Shown here: positions 43,892 to 54,372 of the stretch, piece by piece
Position numbering within the stretch: position 1 is the stretch's first letter
Layout: every line of letters begins with the position of its first letter
Origin: an uncultured Clostridia bacterium
GTDB taxonomy: Bacteria; Bacillota; Clostridia; Christensenellales; Pumilibacteraceae
Direction: 5' to 3'
Length of the DNA: 64,000 nucleotides
NCBI GenBank assembly: GCA_944372345.1
Contig: CALVYT010000005.1
Span: forward strand, 62,001 to 126,000
Position numbers and translations under genes: made by a program
The notes under the pieces: generated by a model
Database searches by the model: none
The model's input: only the letters and a program-made list of their open reading frames with translations
What the model was told of the DNA's origin: nothing

Positions 43892-44178
43892 ACGCATACG
43901 ACGTTATCATAAAGCCGGTGCTGACCGAAAAGGCGTATGCCGGCATAGCCGCGAAGAAGTATTGCTTCTATGTCCGTCCGGACGCGACCAAGACGGACGT
44001 CAAGACGGCTGTCGAAAAGATATTCGAAGTGGAAGTGGAGAGCGTCAACATTCTCAACGTCCGCGGAAAGAAGAAGAGAGAGCGCGGCACCGTCGGCTTC
44101 ACCGCCGACCGCAAAAAGGCGTACGTCAAACTGACGGAAAAATCGAAGACGATACCGTTCTTCGACAGCCTCGCGTAA
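43888..44178 (+). CDS. rplW: Ribosomal protein uL23
   Basis: The 96-residue protein of the tunnel exit docks trigger factor and SRP in known ribosomes. It has YDVIIKPVLTEKAY at the start and VNILNVRGKKKRERGTVGF near residue 53. The start at the ATG overlapping rplD is chosen because the longer upstream frame lies within rplD. Confidence 0.97.
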   Translation: MNAYDVIIKPVLTEKAYAGIAAKKYCFYVRPDATKTDVKTAVEKIFEVEVESVNILNVRGKKKRERGTVGFTADRKKAYVKLTEKSKTIPFFDSLA

Positions 44179-44190
44179 AAGGAGCACACC

Positions 44191-45015
44191 ATGGCAATTA
44201 AGAGATATAAGCCCATTACTCCGGGTACGAGATTCAAGACGGTTTCCTCTTTCGAAGAAGTGACCCGCTCGAAGCCCGAAAAGTCCCTGCTCGTCGCGAT
44301 CAGGCATAAGGCGGGCAGAAACAGCTACGGCCGCATAACCGTGCGTCAGCGCGGCGGCGGCAACAAGACGAAATACCGTATCATCGATTTCAAGAGGAAC
44401 AAGGACGGCGTGCCCGCGAAGGTGGCTTCGGTGGAATACGATCCCAACCGCACGGCGTACATCGCTCTGCTCCACTACGCGGACGGCGAAAAGAGATATA
44501 TTCTCGCTCCCGTCGGACTGAACGTCGGCGACACCGTCGTCAGCGGTTCGGACGCCGACATAAAGGCTGGCAACGCTCTTCCGCTTGCGGACATCCCCGT
44601 CGGTACGTTCGTCCACAACATCGAAATGCAGCCGGGACGCGGCGGTCAGATAGCCAAGACCGCGGGCGCGGCGGCGCAGCTGATGGCAAAGGAAGGCAAG
44701 TACGCGACGCTTCGTCTGCCCAGCGGCGAGATGAGATATATCCTCGCGCGCTGCAAGGCGACGGTCGGACAGGTCGGCAACCTCGACCACGAGCTCGTCA
44801 GCCTCGGCAAGGCGGGCAGAAAGCGCCATATGGGACGGCGTCCCGAAGTGCGCGGCGTGGTAATGAACCCCAACGACCACCCTCACGGCGGCGGCGAAGG
44901 CAAGTCTCCGATAGGACGTCCGACCCCCGTCACTCCTTGGGGCGTGCCTACTCTCGGTTATAAGACGAGAAAGAAGCGCAAGTCCAACAAGTTCATCATC
45001 AAGAGAGTAAATTAG
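44191..45015 (+). CDS. rplB: Ribosomal protein uL2
   Basis: The 274-residue protein is required for subunit joining and peptidyl transfer. It shows the N-terminal [40 protein letters not shown], and the C-terminal [17 protein letters not shown] with the conserved histidine. Normal length, with an AAAGGAG site. Confidence 0.98.
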   Translation: MAIKRYKPITPGTRFKTVSSFEEVTRSKPEKSLLVAIRHKAGRNSYGRITVRQRGGGNKTKYRIIDFKRNKDGVPAKVASVEYDPNRTAYIALLHYADGEKRYILAPVGLNVGDTVVSGSDADIKAGNALPLADIPVGTFVHNIEMQPGRGGQIAKTAGAAAQLMAKEGKYATLRLPSGEMRYILARCKATVGQVGNLDHELVSLGKAGRKRHMGRRPEVRGVVMNPNDHPHGGGEGKSPIGRPTPVTPWGVPTLGYKTRKKRKSNKFIIKRVN

Positions 45016-45025
45016 GAGAGAGCAG

Positions 45026-45304
45026 ATGTCAAGAAGCGTTAAGAAAGGCCCTTACGTCGAGAAGAAACTCTACGCGAAGATAACGGCCATGATAGAAAAT
45101 AACGAGAAAAAGGTCGTCAAGACCTGGTCGAGAAGCTCGACGATAATGCCCGAGTTCATCGACTTCACCATCGCCGTGCACGACGGACGCAAGCACGTTC
45201 CCGTATACTGCACGGAAGAGATGGTGGGACATAAGCTCGGCGAATTCGCGCCCACCCGCACGTTCCGCGGTCACGGCGGCGACAAGACCGCGAAGGGCAA
45301 GTGA
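45026..45304 (+). CDS. rpsS: Ribosomal protein uS19
   Basis: The 92-residue protein of the 30S head matches the family over its length ([51 protein letters not shown]). It has a GGAGAG site. Its last bases overlap the GTG start of rplV. Confidence 0.98.
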   Translation: MSRSVKKGPYVEKKLYAKITAMIENNEKKVVKTWSRSSTIMPEFIDFTIAVHDGRKHVPVYCTEEMVGHKLGEFAPTRTFRGHGGDKTAKGK

Positions 45305-45708
45305 GCGGGGAGGACAGAAAGGCAAAGAGAATAAGAGAAAAAGCCAAAGCGCGCAGCGCCGCGAAGGACACGCGTCCGAGCGCTACCGCAAGATATATCA
45401 GGATATCCCCTTCCAAAGCCCGCGTGGTGATGAGCGCGGTGCGCGGCAAGTCCGTGCCCGAGGCGATCGCCATCCTCGAAAACACTCCCAAGGCGGCGTG
45501 CGCTCCGCTCGTCAAGCTGATCAACAGCGCGGCGGCAAACGCGGAGAACGGCAGCGGGCTCGCCAAGGACGAGCTTTTCGTCGCGGAGATAAGAGCGGAC
45601 GCCGGTCCTATCTATAAGAGATATCAGCCGGTCAGCAAGGGCAGAGCTCATTCGATAATGAAGCGCACGAGCCACCTCACGGTGGTGCTCGGAAAGAAGG
45701 AGGCATAA
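45301..45708 (+). CDS. rplV: Ribosomal protein uL22 with N-terminal extension
   Basis: The 135-residue tunnel protein has the family core from [20 protein letters not shown] onward and the [15 protein letters not shown] beta-hairpin near the end. About 22 extra, mostly charged residues ([20 protein letters not shown]) precede the core compared with Bacillus L22. The GTG start is supported by overlap with rpsS (GTGA). A later start is possible but no ATG or GTG with a Shine-Dalgarno site precedes the core. Confidence 0.95.
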   Translation: MSGEDRKAKRIREKAKARSAAKDTRPSATARYIRISPSKARVVMSAVRGKSVPEAIAILENTPKAACAPLVKLINSAAANAENGSGLAKDELFVAEIRADAGPIYKRYQPVSKGRAHSIMKRTSHLTVVLGKKEA

Positions 45709-45711
45709 CCT

Positions 45712-46389
45712 ATGGGACAGAAAGTTAATCCCCACGGACTCAGAGTGGGAGTGATAAACGGCTGGAACGCCCAGTGGTATGCCGGCAAAAAGGATTTCGG
45801 AAAGAACCTCAAACAGGACTACGACATCCGCAACTTCATCAAGAAGAAGTACTATTCTTTCGGCATCAGCCGCATAGTCGTGGAGCGCAGCCAGAGCAAG
45901 GTATCCGTCAATATCTATACGGGTAAGACGGGACTGCTCATCGGCACGAAAGGCGCGGGAGTGGAGCAGATCAGGAGCGAGCTCAAAAAGCTCACCGGGC
46001 TGCCCGACGTCAGAATAAACATCCACGAGGTCAGGAAAGTCGATCTCGACGCGACGCTCGTCGCCGAGAACATAGCGTTCCGCCTCGAAAAGCGCGAATC
46101 TTTCCGCCGCACGATGAAGAAATTCATGGGCAACGTTATGAGAAGCGGCGCGAAGGGCGTGAAGATAATGGTCAGCGGCAGACTGGACGGCGCGGAGATC
46201 GCGCGCAGCGAGCAGTACCACGAAGGCTCCATTCCCCTCCAGACGCTTCGCGCGGACATCGATTACGGCTTCGCGGAGGCTCACACGACCTTCGGCGTGA
46301 TCGGCGTCAAAGTGTGGATATACAAGGGCGAGGTCCTTCCCAAGACGGGCCGGTCCGGGGCAGGAGGAAACGAAAATGTTAATGCCTAA
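45712..46389 (+). CDS. rpsC: Ribosomal protein uS3
   Basis: The 225-residue protein of the mRNA entry site has [13 protein letters not shown], a KH domain with [41 protein letters not shown] near 145, and [21 protein letters not shown]. The 3' end overlaps rplP by 14 bases, so the two are coupled. Confidence 0.98.
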   Translation: MGQKVNPHGLRVGVINGWNAQWYAGKKDFGKNLKQDYDIRNFIKKKYYSFGISRIVVERSQSKVSVNIYTGKTGLLIGTKGAGVEQIRSELKKLTGLPDVRINIHEVRKVDLDATLVAENIAFRLEKRESFRRTMKKFMGNVMRSGAKGVKIMVSGRLDGAEIARSEQYHEGSIPLQTLRADIDYGFAEAHTTFGVIGVKVWIYKGEVLPKTGRSGAGGNENVNA

Positions 46390-46822
46390 AAGAGTTAAGA
46401 GAAGACGCGTTCATCGCGGCCGTATGAAGGGCAAGGCTCTTCGCGGCAACAAGGTGGCATACGGCGAGTACGGTCTTGCGACGACGGAGTGCGGTTGGAT
46501 AACCTCCCGTCAGATCGAGGCGGCGCGTATCGCGATGACGAGATATATCAAGCGCGGCGGACAGGTGTGGATAGACATCTTCCCGCACAAGCCGGTGACG
46601 AAGAAGCCTGCGGACACCCGAATGGGTTCCGGTAAAGGTTCGCCCGAGTTCTGGGTGGCGGTAGTCAAGCCCGGTCGCGTGATGTTCGAGATCGCGGGGG
46701 TGAGCGAAGAGGTCGCCAAAGAGGCGCTCCGTCTCGCTTCCCACAAACTTCCCGTCAAGTGCAAGTTCCTTCGCAAGGGCGAGCAGCTCACGGGCGAAAA
46801 AGAAGAGGAGGTCGAAGCGTAA
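46376..46822 (+). CDS. rplP: Ribosomal protein uL16
   Basis: The 148-residue protein sits near the A-site tRNA elbow. It shows [43 protein letters not shown], and [22 protein letters not shown] second ATG (46382) would give the usual MPKR start. The GGAGG upstream fits the first ATG at five bases. The stop overlaps the rpmC start by one base. Confidence 0.97.
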   Translation: MLMPKRVKRRRVHRGRMKGKALRGNKVAYGEYGLATTECGWITSRQIEAARIAMTRYIKRGGQVWIDIFPHKPVTKKPADTRMGSGKGSPEFWVAVVKPGRVMFEIAGVSEEVAKEALRLASHKLPVKCKFLRKGEQLTGEKEEEVEA

Positions 46823-47019
46823 TGAAAGGCAAGCAAGTCCACGATATGACGGACGCCGAGCTTGAAGCGAAACTCGCGGAGCTCAAAGCGGAGCTGTTCA
46901 ATCTGCGTTTCAGTCACGCCACTCATCAACTCAATAACCCCATGCAGCTCAAAAACACCAAGCGCGACATCGCGCGGATCAAGACCGTGATGAGCGAGAG
47001 AGTGAAGAAGCAGGCGTAA
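46822..47019 (+). CDS. rpmC: Ribosomal protein uL29
   Basis: The 65-residue two-helix protein of the tunnel exit has the family pattern [36 protein letters not shown] and [13 protein letters not shown]. The ATG begins at the last base of the rplP stop codon. Confidence 0.96.
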   Translation: MKGKQVHDMTDAELEAKLAELKAELFNLRFSHATHQLNNPMQLKNTKRDIARIKTVMSERVKKQA

Positions 47020-47030
47020 GGAGAGGGATC

Positions 47031-47291
47031 ATGGAAGCAGTAAGAAACCAGCGCAAAGTAAGAGCGGGCATCGTCGTCAGCGACAAGATGGAAAAGACCA
47101 TCGTCGTCGCGGTACACGACAAGATCAAACACCCGATATACAAAAAGACGATGAACAAGACGAAGAAATACAAGGTCCACGACGAGAAAAACGAAGCGGG
47201 CGTGGGCGATTATGTGGAGATAGAGGAAACCAGACCTCTTTCCAAGGACAAGTATTTCCGTCTTGTGCGCATCGTGGAGAAAGCAAAGTAA
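47031..47291 (+). CDS. rpsQ: Ribosomal protein uS17
   Basis: The 86-residue OB-fold protein of the 30S body shows [37 protein letters not shown], and [20 protein letters not shown]. It is a complete family member with a GGAGAGGG site. Confidence 0.98.
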   Translation: MEAVRNQRKVRAGIVVSDKMEKTIVVAVHDKIKHPIYKKTMNKTKKYKVHDEKNEAGVGDYVEIEETRPLSKDKYFRLVRIVEKAK

Positions 47292-47303
47292 GGAGATCCG
47301 ACC

Positions 47304-47672
47304 ATGATACAACCGCAGACATATCTCAAAGTCGCAGACAACAGCGGCGCGAAAGAAATAATGTGCATAAGGGTGCTCGGCGGATCGTTCAGACGCAGCG
47401 GTAACATAGGCGACGTGATCATAGCCTCCGTCAAGTCCGCAACGCCGGGCGGCGCGGTCAAGAAAGGCGACGTCGTAAGAGCGGTCATCGTGCGCAGCCA
47501 CAAGGGCATAACCCGTCCGGACGGCAGCCATATCAGATTCGACGACAACGCGGCGGTCATAATCGACAGCCAGAAGCAGCCGAGGGGAACGCGTATCTTC
47601 GGACCCATCGCGAGAGAGCTTCGCGAGAAAGATTATATGAAGATAATCTCCCTCGCGCCCGAGGTCTATTGA
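47304..47672 (+). CDS. rplN: Ribosomal protein uL14
   Basis: The 122-residue protein contributes to an intersubunit bridge and binds RsfS in other bacteria. It shows [40 protein letters not shown], and [20 protein letters not shown]. Normal length. Confidence 0.98.
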   Translation: MIQPQTYLKVADNSGAKEIMCIRVLGGSFRRSGNIGDVIIASVKSATPGGAVKKGDVVRAVIVRSHKGITRPDGSHIRFDDNAAVIIDSQKQPRGTRIFGPIARELREKDYMKIISLAPEVY

Positions 47673-47682
47673 GGAGGAACGA

Positions 47683-48144
47683 ATGAACAGTTTGAACGTA
47701 AAAAAAGGCGATAACGTCATCGTCCTCACCGGACAGGACAAGGGCAAGAAGGGCACGGTCATATCCGCGTCCCCGAAGAAGCAGACGGTCAGAGTGGAAG
47801 GCGTGAACGTGGTCACGAAGCACGTCAAACCCAGAGGACCTCAGAACCCGGGCGGAATGATGAAAGAGCCCGGCAACATCCACGTCAGCAACGTGCAGAT
47901 AATCTGCCCCGATTGCGGCAAGCCCACGAGAGTGGGTCACGCGATCGTCGACGGCAAGAAGGCGCGCGTATGCAAGCACTGCGGCGCTTCGCTCGACAAG
48001 CAGGCGAAAGCGGCGGTGAAGAAAGAAAAGAAGGCTGCGAGAAAGCCAAAGAAGGAAGCAGAGGAAGCGACGCCCGTCGCCGAGGAAGCTCCCGCTCCCG
48101 CCAAGAAAAAGCCGGCGAGAAAGGCGAAGAAAGCCGAAGAATGA
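47683..48144 (+). CDS. rplX: Ribosomal protein uL24 with Lys/Ala-rich C-terminal tail
   Basis: The family core is residues 1-105: KKGDNVIVLTGQDKGKKGTV, KQTVRVEGVNVVTKHVKP, GGMMKEPGNIHVSNV, and a C-x2-C...C-x2-C set (CPDCG...CKHCG). About 48 further residues form a low-complexity tail of Lys, Ala, Glu and Pro (AKKKPARKAKKAEE at the end). The normal bacterial length is about 103. The tail faces a similar one at the start of the next gene, rplE. Confidence 0.95.
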   Translation: MNSLNVKKGDNVIVLTGQDKGKKGTVISASPKKQTVRVEGVNVVTKHVKPRGPQNPGGMMKEPGNIHVSNVQIICPDCGKPTRVGHAIVDGKKARVCKHCGASLDKQAKAAVKKEKKAARKPKKEAEEATPVAEEAPAPAKKKPARKAKKAEE

Positions 48145-48178
48145 CATTATAAGGTAGCGATTACCGGAGGAACCCACA

Positions 48179-48847
48179 GTGGCAGAGAAAAAGACGAAGC
48201 AGGCGGCAGCGGAGCCGAAAGAGACCGCTGAACCTGCAAAGAAGGCGCCCGCGAAGAAAGCGGCGAAGAAGTCGGAGCCTGCTCCCAAGAAGTATTCCAA
48301 GGACGGCAGATACAGACTTTACGCGCGTTACGTCGAAGAGATCGTTCCCGCTCTGATGAGCGAGCGCGGCTACAAGAACGTGATGCAGGTGCCGAAAATA
48401 GACAAGATCGTCGTCAATATGAGACTGGGCGACGTGAAGGACAACGCGAAGAGCATACAGACGGCGATAGGCGAGCTGGGGCTCATCACGGGACAGAAGC
48501 CCGTGGTCTGCAAGGCGAAGAAGTCCGTCGCGAACTTCAAAGTGAGGGAAGGAATGACCATCGGCGCGAAAGTGACGCTCAGAGGTCTGCGCGCATACGA
48601 GTTCTTCGATAAGCTCGTCAGCATAGCGCTTCCCCGCGTGCGCGACTTCCGCGGTATCTCCGGAAAGTCCTTCGACGGCAGAGGAAATTACGCGCTCGGC
48701 GTCAAAGAGCAGATAATCTTCCCCGAAATCTCCTACGAGCTCGTGGAGAAACTGCGCGGATTCGACGTCGCCGTCATCACCACGGCAAAGACGGACGATG
48801 AAGCGAAGGCGCTTCTTACGAAGCTGGGAATGCCCTTTAAGAATTAG
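48179..48847 (+). CDS. rplE: Ribosomal protein uL5 with Lys/Ala-rich N-terminal extension
   Basis: The 222-residue protein has the family core from [15 protein letters not shown] onward: [56 protein letters not shown]. About 43 extra residues rich in Lys, Ala, Glu and Pro precede it ([19 protein letters not shown]). The GTG start follows GGAGG by eight bases, which supports the long form. Normal length is about 180. Confidence 0.95.
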   Translation: MAEKKTKQAAAEPKETAEPAKKAPAKKAAKKSEPAPKKYSKDGRYRLYARYVEEIVPALMSERGYKNVMQVPKIDKIVVNMRLGDVKDNAKSIQTAIGELGLITGQKPVVCKAKKSVANFKVREGMTIGAKVTLRGLRAYEFFDKLVSIALPRVRDFRGISGKSFDGRGNYALGVKEQIIFPEISYELVEKLRGFDVAVITTAKTDDEAKALLTKLGMPFKN

Positions 48848-48858
48848 GAGAACGGAAA

Positions 48859-49044
48859 ATGGCAAAGAAAGCGATGAAGAACAAGCAGCAGAGGCCCGCG
48901 AAGTTTTCCACGAGAGCATACACGAGATGCTCCATCTGCGGAAGACCTCACGCCGTGCTGCGCAAATACGGAATTTGCAGGATATGCTTCAGAGAGCTTG
49001 CCTACAACGGCGAGATCCCCGGAGTCAAGAAATCCAGCTGGTAA
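48859..49044 (+). CDS. rpsZ: Ribosomal protein uS14, zinc-binding type
   Basis: The 61-residue protein of the 30S head has the zinc site CSICG...CRICF, marking the short C+ (rpsZ) type rather than the long zinc-free RpsN. The end [13 protein letters not shown] is standard. It lies 12 bases after rplE. Confidence 0.98.
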   Translation: MAKKAMKNKQQRPAKFSTRAYTRCSICGRPHAVLRKYGICRICFRELAYNGEIPGVKKSSW

Positions 49045-49062
49045 GGAGGCGTTGAAATTCAT

Positions 49063-49479
49063 ATGATGACGACAGATCCCATTGCAGATCTTCTTACGAG
49101 AATAAGGAACGCTCTTACCGCACGTCACGAAACGGTGAACGTCCCCGTAAGCAAGACGAAGAAAGCGATCGCCGACATACTCCTCGAAGAGGGCTATGTG
49201 TCCGCGGTCGAGGTCGTGAGCGAAAAAGACGGCAAGACCGGCAAGAACCACGACGAGATAAAGATCACTCTCAAATACGGTCCCGCGAAGCAGAACGTGA
49301 TAACCAACTTAAAGCGCATCTCCAAGCCGGGTCTGAGAGTATACGCAGGCTGCGAGGACCTTCCCAAGGTGCTCGACGGACTGGGTATCGCGATAATATC
49401 CACCTCCAAAGGCATAATGACCGACAAGCAGGCGAGAGCCAACAAGGTGGGCGGCGAAGTGCTCGCCTATGTGTGGTAA
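49063..49479 (+). CDS. rpsH: Ribosomal protein uS8
   Basis: The 138-residue central-domain protein shows [20 protein letters not shown] at the start and the conserved C-terminal [26 protein letters not shown], shortened here to its hallmark. Two adjacent ATGs (49063, 49066) are both possible. AAGGAGG lies 13-16 bases upstream. Confidence 0.97.
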   Translation: MMTTDPIADLLTRIRNALTARHETVNVPVSKTKKAIADILLEEGYVSAVEVVSEKDGKTGKNHDEIKITLKYGPAKQNVITNLKRISKPGLRVYAGCEDLPKVLDGLGIAIISTSKGIMTDKQARANKVGGEVLAYVW

Positions 49480-49488
49480 GGAGGCAGT

Positions 49489-50055
49489 ATGTCGAGAGTA
49501 GGAAGAGCTCCCATAGCTATACCCGAGAAGGTCACCGTTGATATAAGCGGACAGACGGTCAGCGTCAAAGGACCCCTCGGCAGTTTAAGCAGAAAGATAG
49601 AAAGCAAATACATCACCGCAAAGACGGAGAACGGTCACGTCATCGTCGAGCGCAGCTCGGAGATCAAGGAAGCCAAATCGGCTCACGGACTTTACCGCCA
49701 GCTCATCGCCAATATGGTGGAAGGCGTGGCGAAGCCCTTCTCCAAAACGCTCGTGGTGTCCGGCGTCGGTTATCGCGCCGCGGTGCAGGGCAACAAGCTC
49801 GTGCTCAACATAGGCTACTCGCATCCCGTCGAACTCGTCCTTCCCGAGGGCGTCAAGGCGGAGGCGAAGGAGAGCGACGACAAGGACAAGAAAGCGCTGC
49901 TCGTGATCATATCGGGCATCGACAAGGAAGCCGTCGGACAGTTCGCGGCGACCGTGAAGTCCAAGCGTCCCGTCGAGCCGTACCACGGCTACGGCATACA
50001 CTACAGCGACGAAGTCGTAATCCGCAAGGAGGGCAAGACTTCGGGCAAGAAGTAA
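49489..50055 (+). CDS. rplF: Ribosomal protein uL6
   Basis: The 188-residue protein near the GTPase centre shows [32 protein letters not shown], the loop [20 protein letters not shown], and [14 protein letters not shown]. The C-terminal domain is somewhat longer than usual ([18 protein letters not shown] insertion near 120-140). Confidence 0.97.
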   Translation: MSRVGRAPIAIPEKVTVDISGQTVSVKGPLGSLSRKIESKYITAKTENGHVIVERSSEIKEAKSAHGLYRQLIANMVEGVAKPFSKTLVVSGVGYRAAVQGNKLVLNIGYSHPVELVLPEGVKAEAKESDDKDKKALLVIISGIDKEAVGQFAATVKSKRPVEPYHGYGIHYSDEVVIRKEGKTSGKK

Positions 50056-50064
50056 TACACGGCT

Positions 50065-50427
50065 ATGATAAACAGAGAGAACAAAAACGAGATCAGGCAG
50101 AAGAGGCACAGAAGAGTGCGCGCTCACGTCAGCGGCACCGCGGAGCGTCCCCGTCTTTCCGTCTATCGCAGCACGAACAACATCTACGTTCAGCTGATAG
50201 ACGACGAGCGCGCCGTTACGCTCTGCGCTTCTTCCACGAAGTCCAAGAACCTCAAACTCAAAGGCAAGACCAAGACGGAAGCCGCCGTTGCGGTAGGAAA
50301 GGACATCGCGAAGAAAGCGAAAGCGCTTAAAATAACGAGCGCGGTGTTCGACAGAGGCGGATACCTCTATATCGGCAGAGTCAAGGCAGTAGCCGACGGA
50401 GCCCGCGAAGGCGGACTGAACATATAA
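50065..50427 (+). CDS. rplR: Ribosomal protein uL18
   Basis: The 120-residue 5S-rRNA-binding protein shows [37 protein letters not shown], and [20 protein letters not shown]. The last hallmark (DRGGY-Y-GRV) is intact. Shine-Dalgarno site is weak. Confidence 0.97.
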   Translation: MINRENKNEIRQKRHRRVRAHVSGTAERPRLSVYRSTNNIYVQLIDDERAVTLCASSTKSKNLKLKGKTKTEAAVAVGKDIAKKAKALKITSAVFDRGGYLYIGRVKAVADGAREGGLNI

Positions 50428-50443
50428 GGAGGGCAGGCTTAAA

Positions 50444-50959
50444 ATGGCAAGAAGAGAAAGAGAAGACGCCGTCAAACAGGACGACGGCATTAAGAGCAAG
50501 CTTGTCTCCGTCAACAGGATAACCAAGGTCGTCAAGGGCGGACGCATAATGCGTTTCGCGGCACTCGTCGTCGTAGGCGACGGCAACGGCAAAGTGGGCG
50601 TCGGCACGGGTAAGGCGAAAGAAGTTCCCGAAGCCATCAAAAAGGCGGAACTCATCGCGCGCCGTCATATGATAGCCGTTCCGATGAGCGGAACGACGAT
50701 CCCCCACACGGTGACCGGCAAATTCGGCAAGAGCACCGTTCTGATGAAGCCCGCTCCCGAAGGTAACGGCGTCATCGCGGGCGGCAGCGTCCGCGCGGTG
50801 GTCGAGCTTGCGGGCATACGCAACATCACGACGAAGTCGTACGGTTCGAGAAACTCCATCAACGCCGTTCGCGCGGCGCTCGAAGGGCTCAAGGCTCTCC
50901 GCTCTCCCGAGCAGATAGCCGCTCTCCGCGGAAAGACCGTGGAAGAGATCCAGGCGTGA
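50444..50959 (+). CDS. rpsE: Ribosomal protein uS5
   Basis: The 171-residue protein of the mRNA entry and decoding region shows [40 protein letters not shown], and the loop [29 protein letters not shown] site precedes the ATG. Complete. Confidence 0.98.
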   Translation: MARREREDAVKQDDGIKSKLVSVNRITKVVKGGRIMRFAALVVVGDGNGKVGVGTGKAKEVPEAIKKAELIARRHMIAVPMSGTTIPHTVTGKFGKSTVLMKPAPEGNGVIAGGSVRAVVELAGIRNITTKSYGSRNSINAVRAALEGLKALRSPEQIAALRGKTVEEIQA

Positions 50960-50969
50960 GGTGACCGAA

Positions 50970-51155
50970 ATGGCAGACAAAATGTTGAAGATCACGCTGG
51001 TAAAGAGCGTGAGCGGCAGGCAGGAAAAACAGCAGCGCACGATAGAGGCTCTCGGACTCCGCAAGATCGGGCAGTCGGTAGTCAAAAAGGACAACGAATG
51101 CACGCGCGGGATGATATTCGCCGTCAGGCACCTCGTCGAGGTTGCCGAGGCTTAA
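50970..51155 (+). CDS. rpmD: Ribosomal protein uL30
   Basis: The 61-residue protein shows [20 protein letters not shown] and [16 protein letters not shown]. The ATG at 50970 has GAGGTG upstream at good spacing. A GTG at 50961 is in frame but lies in that ribosome-binding region. Confidence 0.93.
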   Translation: MADKMLKITLVKSVSGRQEKQQRTIEALGLRKIGQSVVKKDNECTRGMIFAVRHLVEVAEA

Positions 51156-51167
51156 GGAGCAAGGATT

Positions 51168-51611
51168 ATGATAATAAACGAACTTAAACCCGCAGCCGGC
51201 GCGAAGAAAGCTCCCAAGCGTCTGGGCAGGGGCATCGGCTCCGGCACGGGCAAGACCGCAGGCAAGGGTCACAAAGGTCAGTGGGCGAGAAGCGGCGGCG
51301 GTGTGCGCCCCGGCTTCGAAGGTCAGATCTTCGGACTTACCCGCAGACTTCCCAAAGCGGGATTCGACAACAACTGGAAGAAGGTGTATTCCACCGTCAA
51401 CGTGTCCGCGCTTGAAATATTCGGCGACGGCGAGACGGTAACGGCGGAAGCTCTGCTCGAACGCGGAGTGCTTTCCAAGATCGAGCCGTACGGGCTTAAA
51501 GTCCTCGGCGACGGCGAGCTTACCAAAAAGCTCACGGTCGTGGCAAAGAAGTTCACGAAGAGCGCCGCTGCCAAAATAGAGGCGGCGGGCGGAGTCGCAG
51601 AGGTCAAATAA
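51168..51611 (+). CDS. rplO: Ribosomal protein uL15
   Basis: The 147-residue protein shows [37 protein letters not shown] region ([20 protein letters not shown]), and a C-terminal globular domain ending GGVAEVK. AAGGAG precedes the ATG. The stop is one base before the secY start. Confidence 0.97.
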   Translation: MIINELKPAAGAKKAPKRLGRGIGSGTGKTAGKGHKGQWARSGGGVRPGFEGQIFGLTRRLPKAGFDNNWKKVYSTVNVSALEIFGDGETVTAEALLERGVLSKIEPYGLKVLGDGELTKKLTVVAKKFTKSAAAKIEAAGGVAEVK

Positions 51612-51612
51612 G

Positions 51613-52995
51613 ATGTTCCGCACGCTGGCAAACGCATTCAAGAACAAGGAAGTCAGGACCAAACTGCTCCTGACCCTGCTGCTTCTGTTCATATACAGAC
51701 TGGGCTGCTGGATCCCCACTCCCGGACTCGACGCCTTTGCGCTGAACGAAGCGGCGGGCGAGACGGGCGCGGGAGCTATATTCGGCGAAACATCCTTCCT
51801 CGGATTGCTCAACAGCATAACGGGCGACGGTCTGTCCAACGGAGCGCTGCTCGCTCTCGGTATCTCGCCGTACATCAATGCGTCCATAATCGCGCAGCTG
51901 CTGACGATAGCGATACCTCCTCTCGAGAGGTGGACGAAGCAGGGCGACGAGGGCAAGCGCAAAATGTCCACGTTCACGAGAGTGCTGACGATCGTTCTCG
52001 CCGTCATACAGGCGGTCGGTATCATCATCAGCTTCCACCGCGGCGACGGCACGAATTCGTTCATCAATTACGACGCGTACTACGGCGACGGCACGGGGCT
52101 TCAGATGCCCCAATGGGTGGTCTGCATGATCATCGGCATCATCCTTGTCGGCGGCGCGGTATTCACGATGTGGCTGGGCGAAAAGATAACCGACCTCGGC
52201 GTGGGCAACGGTATATCGCTCCTCATCTTCGTCGGTATACTTTCCACCGCCGGTCTTGCGATAGTCAATTCCGTCAGCATCATGGCTTACGGCGAGGAGG
52301 GCTGGGATATGCAGCCGTGGTATCTGCTCATCTTCTTCGTGATGGTCGTGTTCATCTTCGGATTTATCACGTTCATCGACGGAGCGGAGCGCAGGATACC
52401 CGTTTCGTACGCCAAGCAGATCAAGGGCAGAAAGCAGTACGGCGGGCAGAACACCCACATCCCCATAAAGGTGAATGCGTCCGGCGTCATGCCGATAATC
52501 TTCGCGACGGCGATCATAACGTTCCCGCAGCTCATCATGCAGATGGTTGGTGTGGACACGGTAAACAACCCCAACTGGTGGACGATTGCGTTCGGCACGG
52601 GCAGCCCCGGATATTACGCGCTCAGCGCGCTGCTGATACTGTTCTTCAGCTACTTCTACGCGATGATCCAGTTCAAGCCGGACGAAGTGGCGCGTAACTT
52701 GCAGCAGTACGGCGGTTTCATCCCGGGCATACGTCCGGGCAGGGCGACGCAGGATTATCTGTCGAAGGTGAACAAGCGTCTGACGTTGTTCGGCGCGATA
52801 TACCTCGCGGTAATATTCATCATTCCCAGCCTTCTGTTCTCCATACTCAACTACACGATAGGGTTTAACTCCGCGCTGACCAACGCGTTCAGCTCGACGG
52901 GTATGCTCATCGTGGTCAGCGTCGCGCTGGAATTCCAGAAACAGCTCGACAACCAGCTGCTGATGCGGCAGTACAGAGGCTTCCTCAAACAATGA
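51613..52995 (+). CDS. secY: Protein translocase subunit SecY
   Basis: This is the channel of the Sec translocon in the cytoplasmic membrane. The 460-residue chain has ten predicted membrane helices. Hallmarks are YRLGCWIPTPGLD in helix 1, GISPYINASIIAQLL, LGEKITDLGVGNGISLLIF, RRIPVSYAKQIKGRKQYGG, PLKVN-like IPIKVNASGVMPIIFA, and RPGRATQDYL near the end. Translation is coupled to rplO (one-base gap). Confidence 0.98.
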   Translation: MFRTLANAFKNKEVRTKLLLTLLLLFIYRLGCWIPTPGLDAFALNEAAGETGAGAIFGETSFLGLLNSITGDGLSNGALLALGISPYINASIIAQLLTIAIPPLERWTKQGDEGKRKMSTFTRVLTIVLAVIQAVGIIISFHRGDGTNSFINYDAYYGDGTGLQMPQWVVCMIIGIILVGGAVFTMWLGEKITDLGVGNGISLLIFVGILSTAGLAIVNSVSIMAYGEEGWDMQPWYLLIFFVMVVFIFGFITFIDGAERRIPVSYAKQIKGRKQYGGQNTHIPIKVNASGVMPIIFATAIITFPQLIMQMVGVDTVNNPNWWTIAFGTGSPGYYALSALLILFFSYFYAMIQFKPDEVARNLQQYGGFIPGIRPGRATQDYLSKVNKRLTLFGAIYLAVIFIIPSLLFSILNYTIGFNSALTNAFSSTGMLIVVSVALEFQKQLDNQLLMRQYRGFLKQ

Positions 52996-53015
52996 CCGGA
53001 AAAGGGGGAAGGTAA

Positions 53016-53630
53016 ATGAACATCGTACTTTTGGGCGCGCCCGGTGCGGGCAAAGGCACTCAGGCGCTGCGAATGGAAGAACGCTACAAACTCAGGCATA
53101 TCTCGACGGGGGACATCTTCCGTCATCATATGCGGGTACAGACGGACATCGGGAACCTTGCCAGATCGTATATCAAAAAGGGTCAGCTCGTTCCCGACGA
53201 AGTCACGTTCGCGATCGTTTCCGGCGCTCTCGACGAGGCGGGCAGGGAAAACTTCCTGCTGGACGGTTTCCCCCGTAACCTCGCGCAGGCGGAAAAGCTG
53301 GACGAATTTGCGAGGATAGACAAAGTCATAGACATCGACGTGGACTTCTCGGTGCTGACGGACAGGATCTGCGGCAGGCGCAGCTGCATGGAATGCGGCT
53401 ACACGGCGCACGTTTCCGACCTTCCCGACGGCACCTGCCCCAAGTGCGGCAGCGAGATGCACCAGCGCATAGACGACAGGGAGGAAACGGTAAGATCCCG
53501 CCTCGACGTATATGCGCGGCAGACGGCTCCGCTCATCGATTACTATGAGAAAAAGGGCGTGCTCGTCCGCGTGAGCGGGATGGGCTCTCCCGACGAAGTG
53601 TTTGCGGAGATAAGAAAGGTACTCGGATGA
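53016..53630 (+). CDS. adk: Adenylate kinase, zinc type
   Basis: It interconverts ATP plus AMP and two ADP. The 204-residue enzyme has the P-loop GAPGAGKGTQA (residues 7-17), AMP-site HISTGDIFR, LLDGFPRNLAQAE, and the lid with four cysteines (CMECG...CPKCG) typical of Gram-positive zinc Adk. The lid is a little shorter than in Bacillus. Its stop overlaps the map start. Confidence 0.97.
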   Translation: MNIVLLGAPGAGKGTQALRMEERYKLRHISTGDIFRHHMRVQTDIGNLARSYIKKGQLVPDEVTFAIVSGALDEAGRENFLLDGFPRNLAQAEKLDEFARIDKVIDIDVDFSVLTDRICGRRSCMECGYTAHVSDLPDGTCPKCGSEMHQRIDDREETVRSRLDVYARQTAPLIDYYEKKGVLVRVSGMGSPDEVFAEIRKVLG

Positions 53631-54370
53631 TACCGATCAGAAACGCGGCTGAAATACAAAAAATGCGCGAAGCGGGCGCGGCGCTGAAAGAAGTGTTCGG
53701 CGTCGTCGCCCCGCTGGTCGCGCCGGGCATTACCACGCTGGAGCTCAACGCTGAGATCGAAAAAAAGATCTTTTCGCTGGGAGCGACGGCGCCCTGCAAG
53801 GGCTTCGAGGGGTATCCCGCGGCGGCGTGCATTTCCGTAGACGACGTGGTGGTACACGGCATACCTTCATTTCGCAGGCTCGCCGAAGGCGAGATCGTCA
53901 GCGTGGACATCGTGCTGAAACTGAACGGTTACTGCGCGGACGCGACGCGGACGTACGCCGTCGGCAAGGTGAGCGACGAAAAGCTCCGCCTCATCGAGGT
54001 GACGCGCAGATGCTTTTTTAACGGCGTGTCCCGTATCAGGGCGGGGGCGAGGCTGGGCGACGCGCAAAGCGCCATACAGCTGACCGCAGAGCTTGCCGGT
54101 TACGGCGTGGTCAGGGCGATGGAAGGTCACGGCATAGGCAAAAATATGCACGAGGAACCGTCGGTGCCCAATCACGGACACGCGGGGACGGGCGTGCTGC
54201 TCAAAGCCGGGATGTGCCTTGCAGTCGAGCCTATGATCACGATGGGCGACTGGCGTGTGAAGATCGACGGCGACGGCTGGACCTGCCGCACCGTGGACGG
54301 ATCGCCCGCGGCGCACTACGAGAACACCGTCCTCGTTACGGCGGACGGGTGCGAGATACTGACGGAGTGA
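53627..54370 (+). CDS. map: Methionine aminopeptidase, type I
   Basis: It removes the initiator methionine. The 247-residue enzyme has all metal ligands: Asp in [12 protein letters not shown] and [10 protein letters not shown], His in [16 protein letters not shown], Glu in EPMIT and YENTVLVT. Also present is VVHGIPS with the substrate-contact histidine. The start overlaps adk (ATGA). Standard secY-adk-map order. Confidence 0.97.
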   Translation: MIPIRNAAEIQKMREAGAALKEVFGVVAPLVAPGITTLELNAEIEKKIFSLGATAPCKGFEGYPAAACISVDDVVVHGIPSFRRLAEGEIVSVDIVLKLNGYCADATRTYAVGKVSDEKLRLIEVTRRCFFNGVSRIRAGARLGDAQSAIQLTAELAGYGVVRAMEGHGIGKNMHEEPSVPNHGHAGTGVLLKAGMCLAVEPMITMGDWRVKIDGDGWTCRTVDGSPAAHYENTVLVTADGCEILTE

Positions 54371-54372
54371 AG

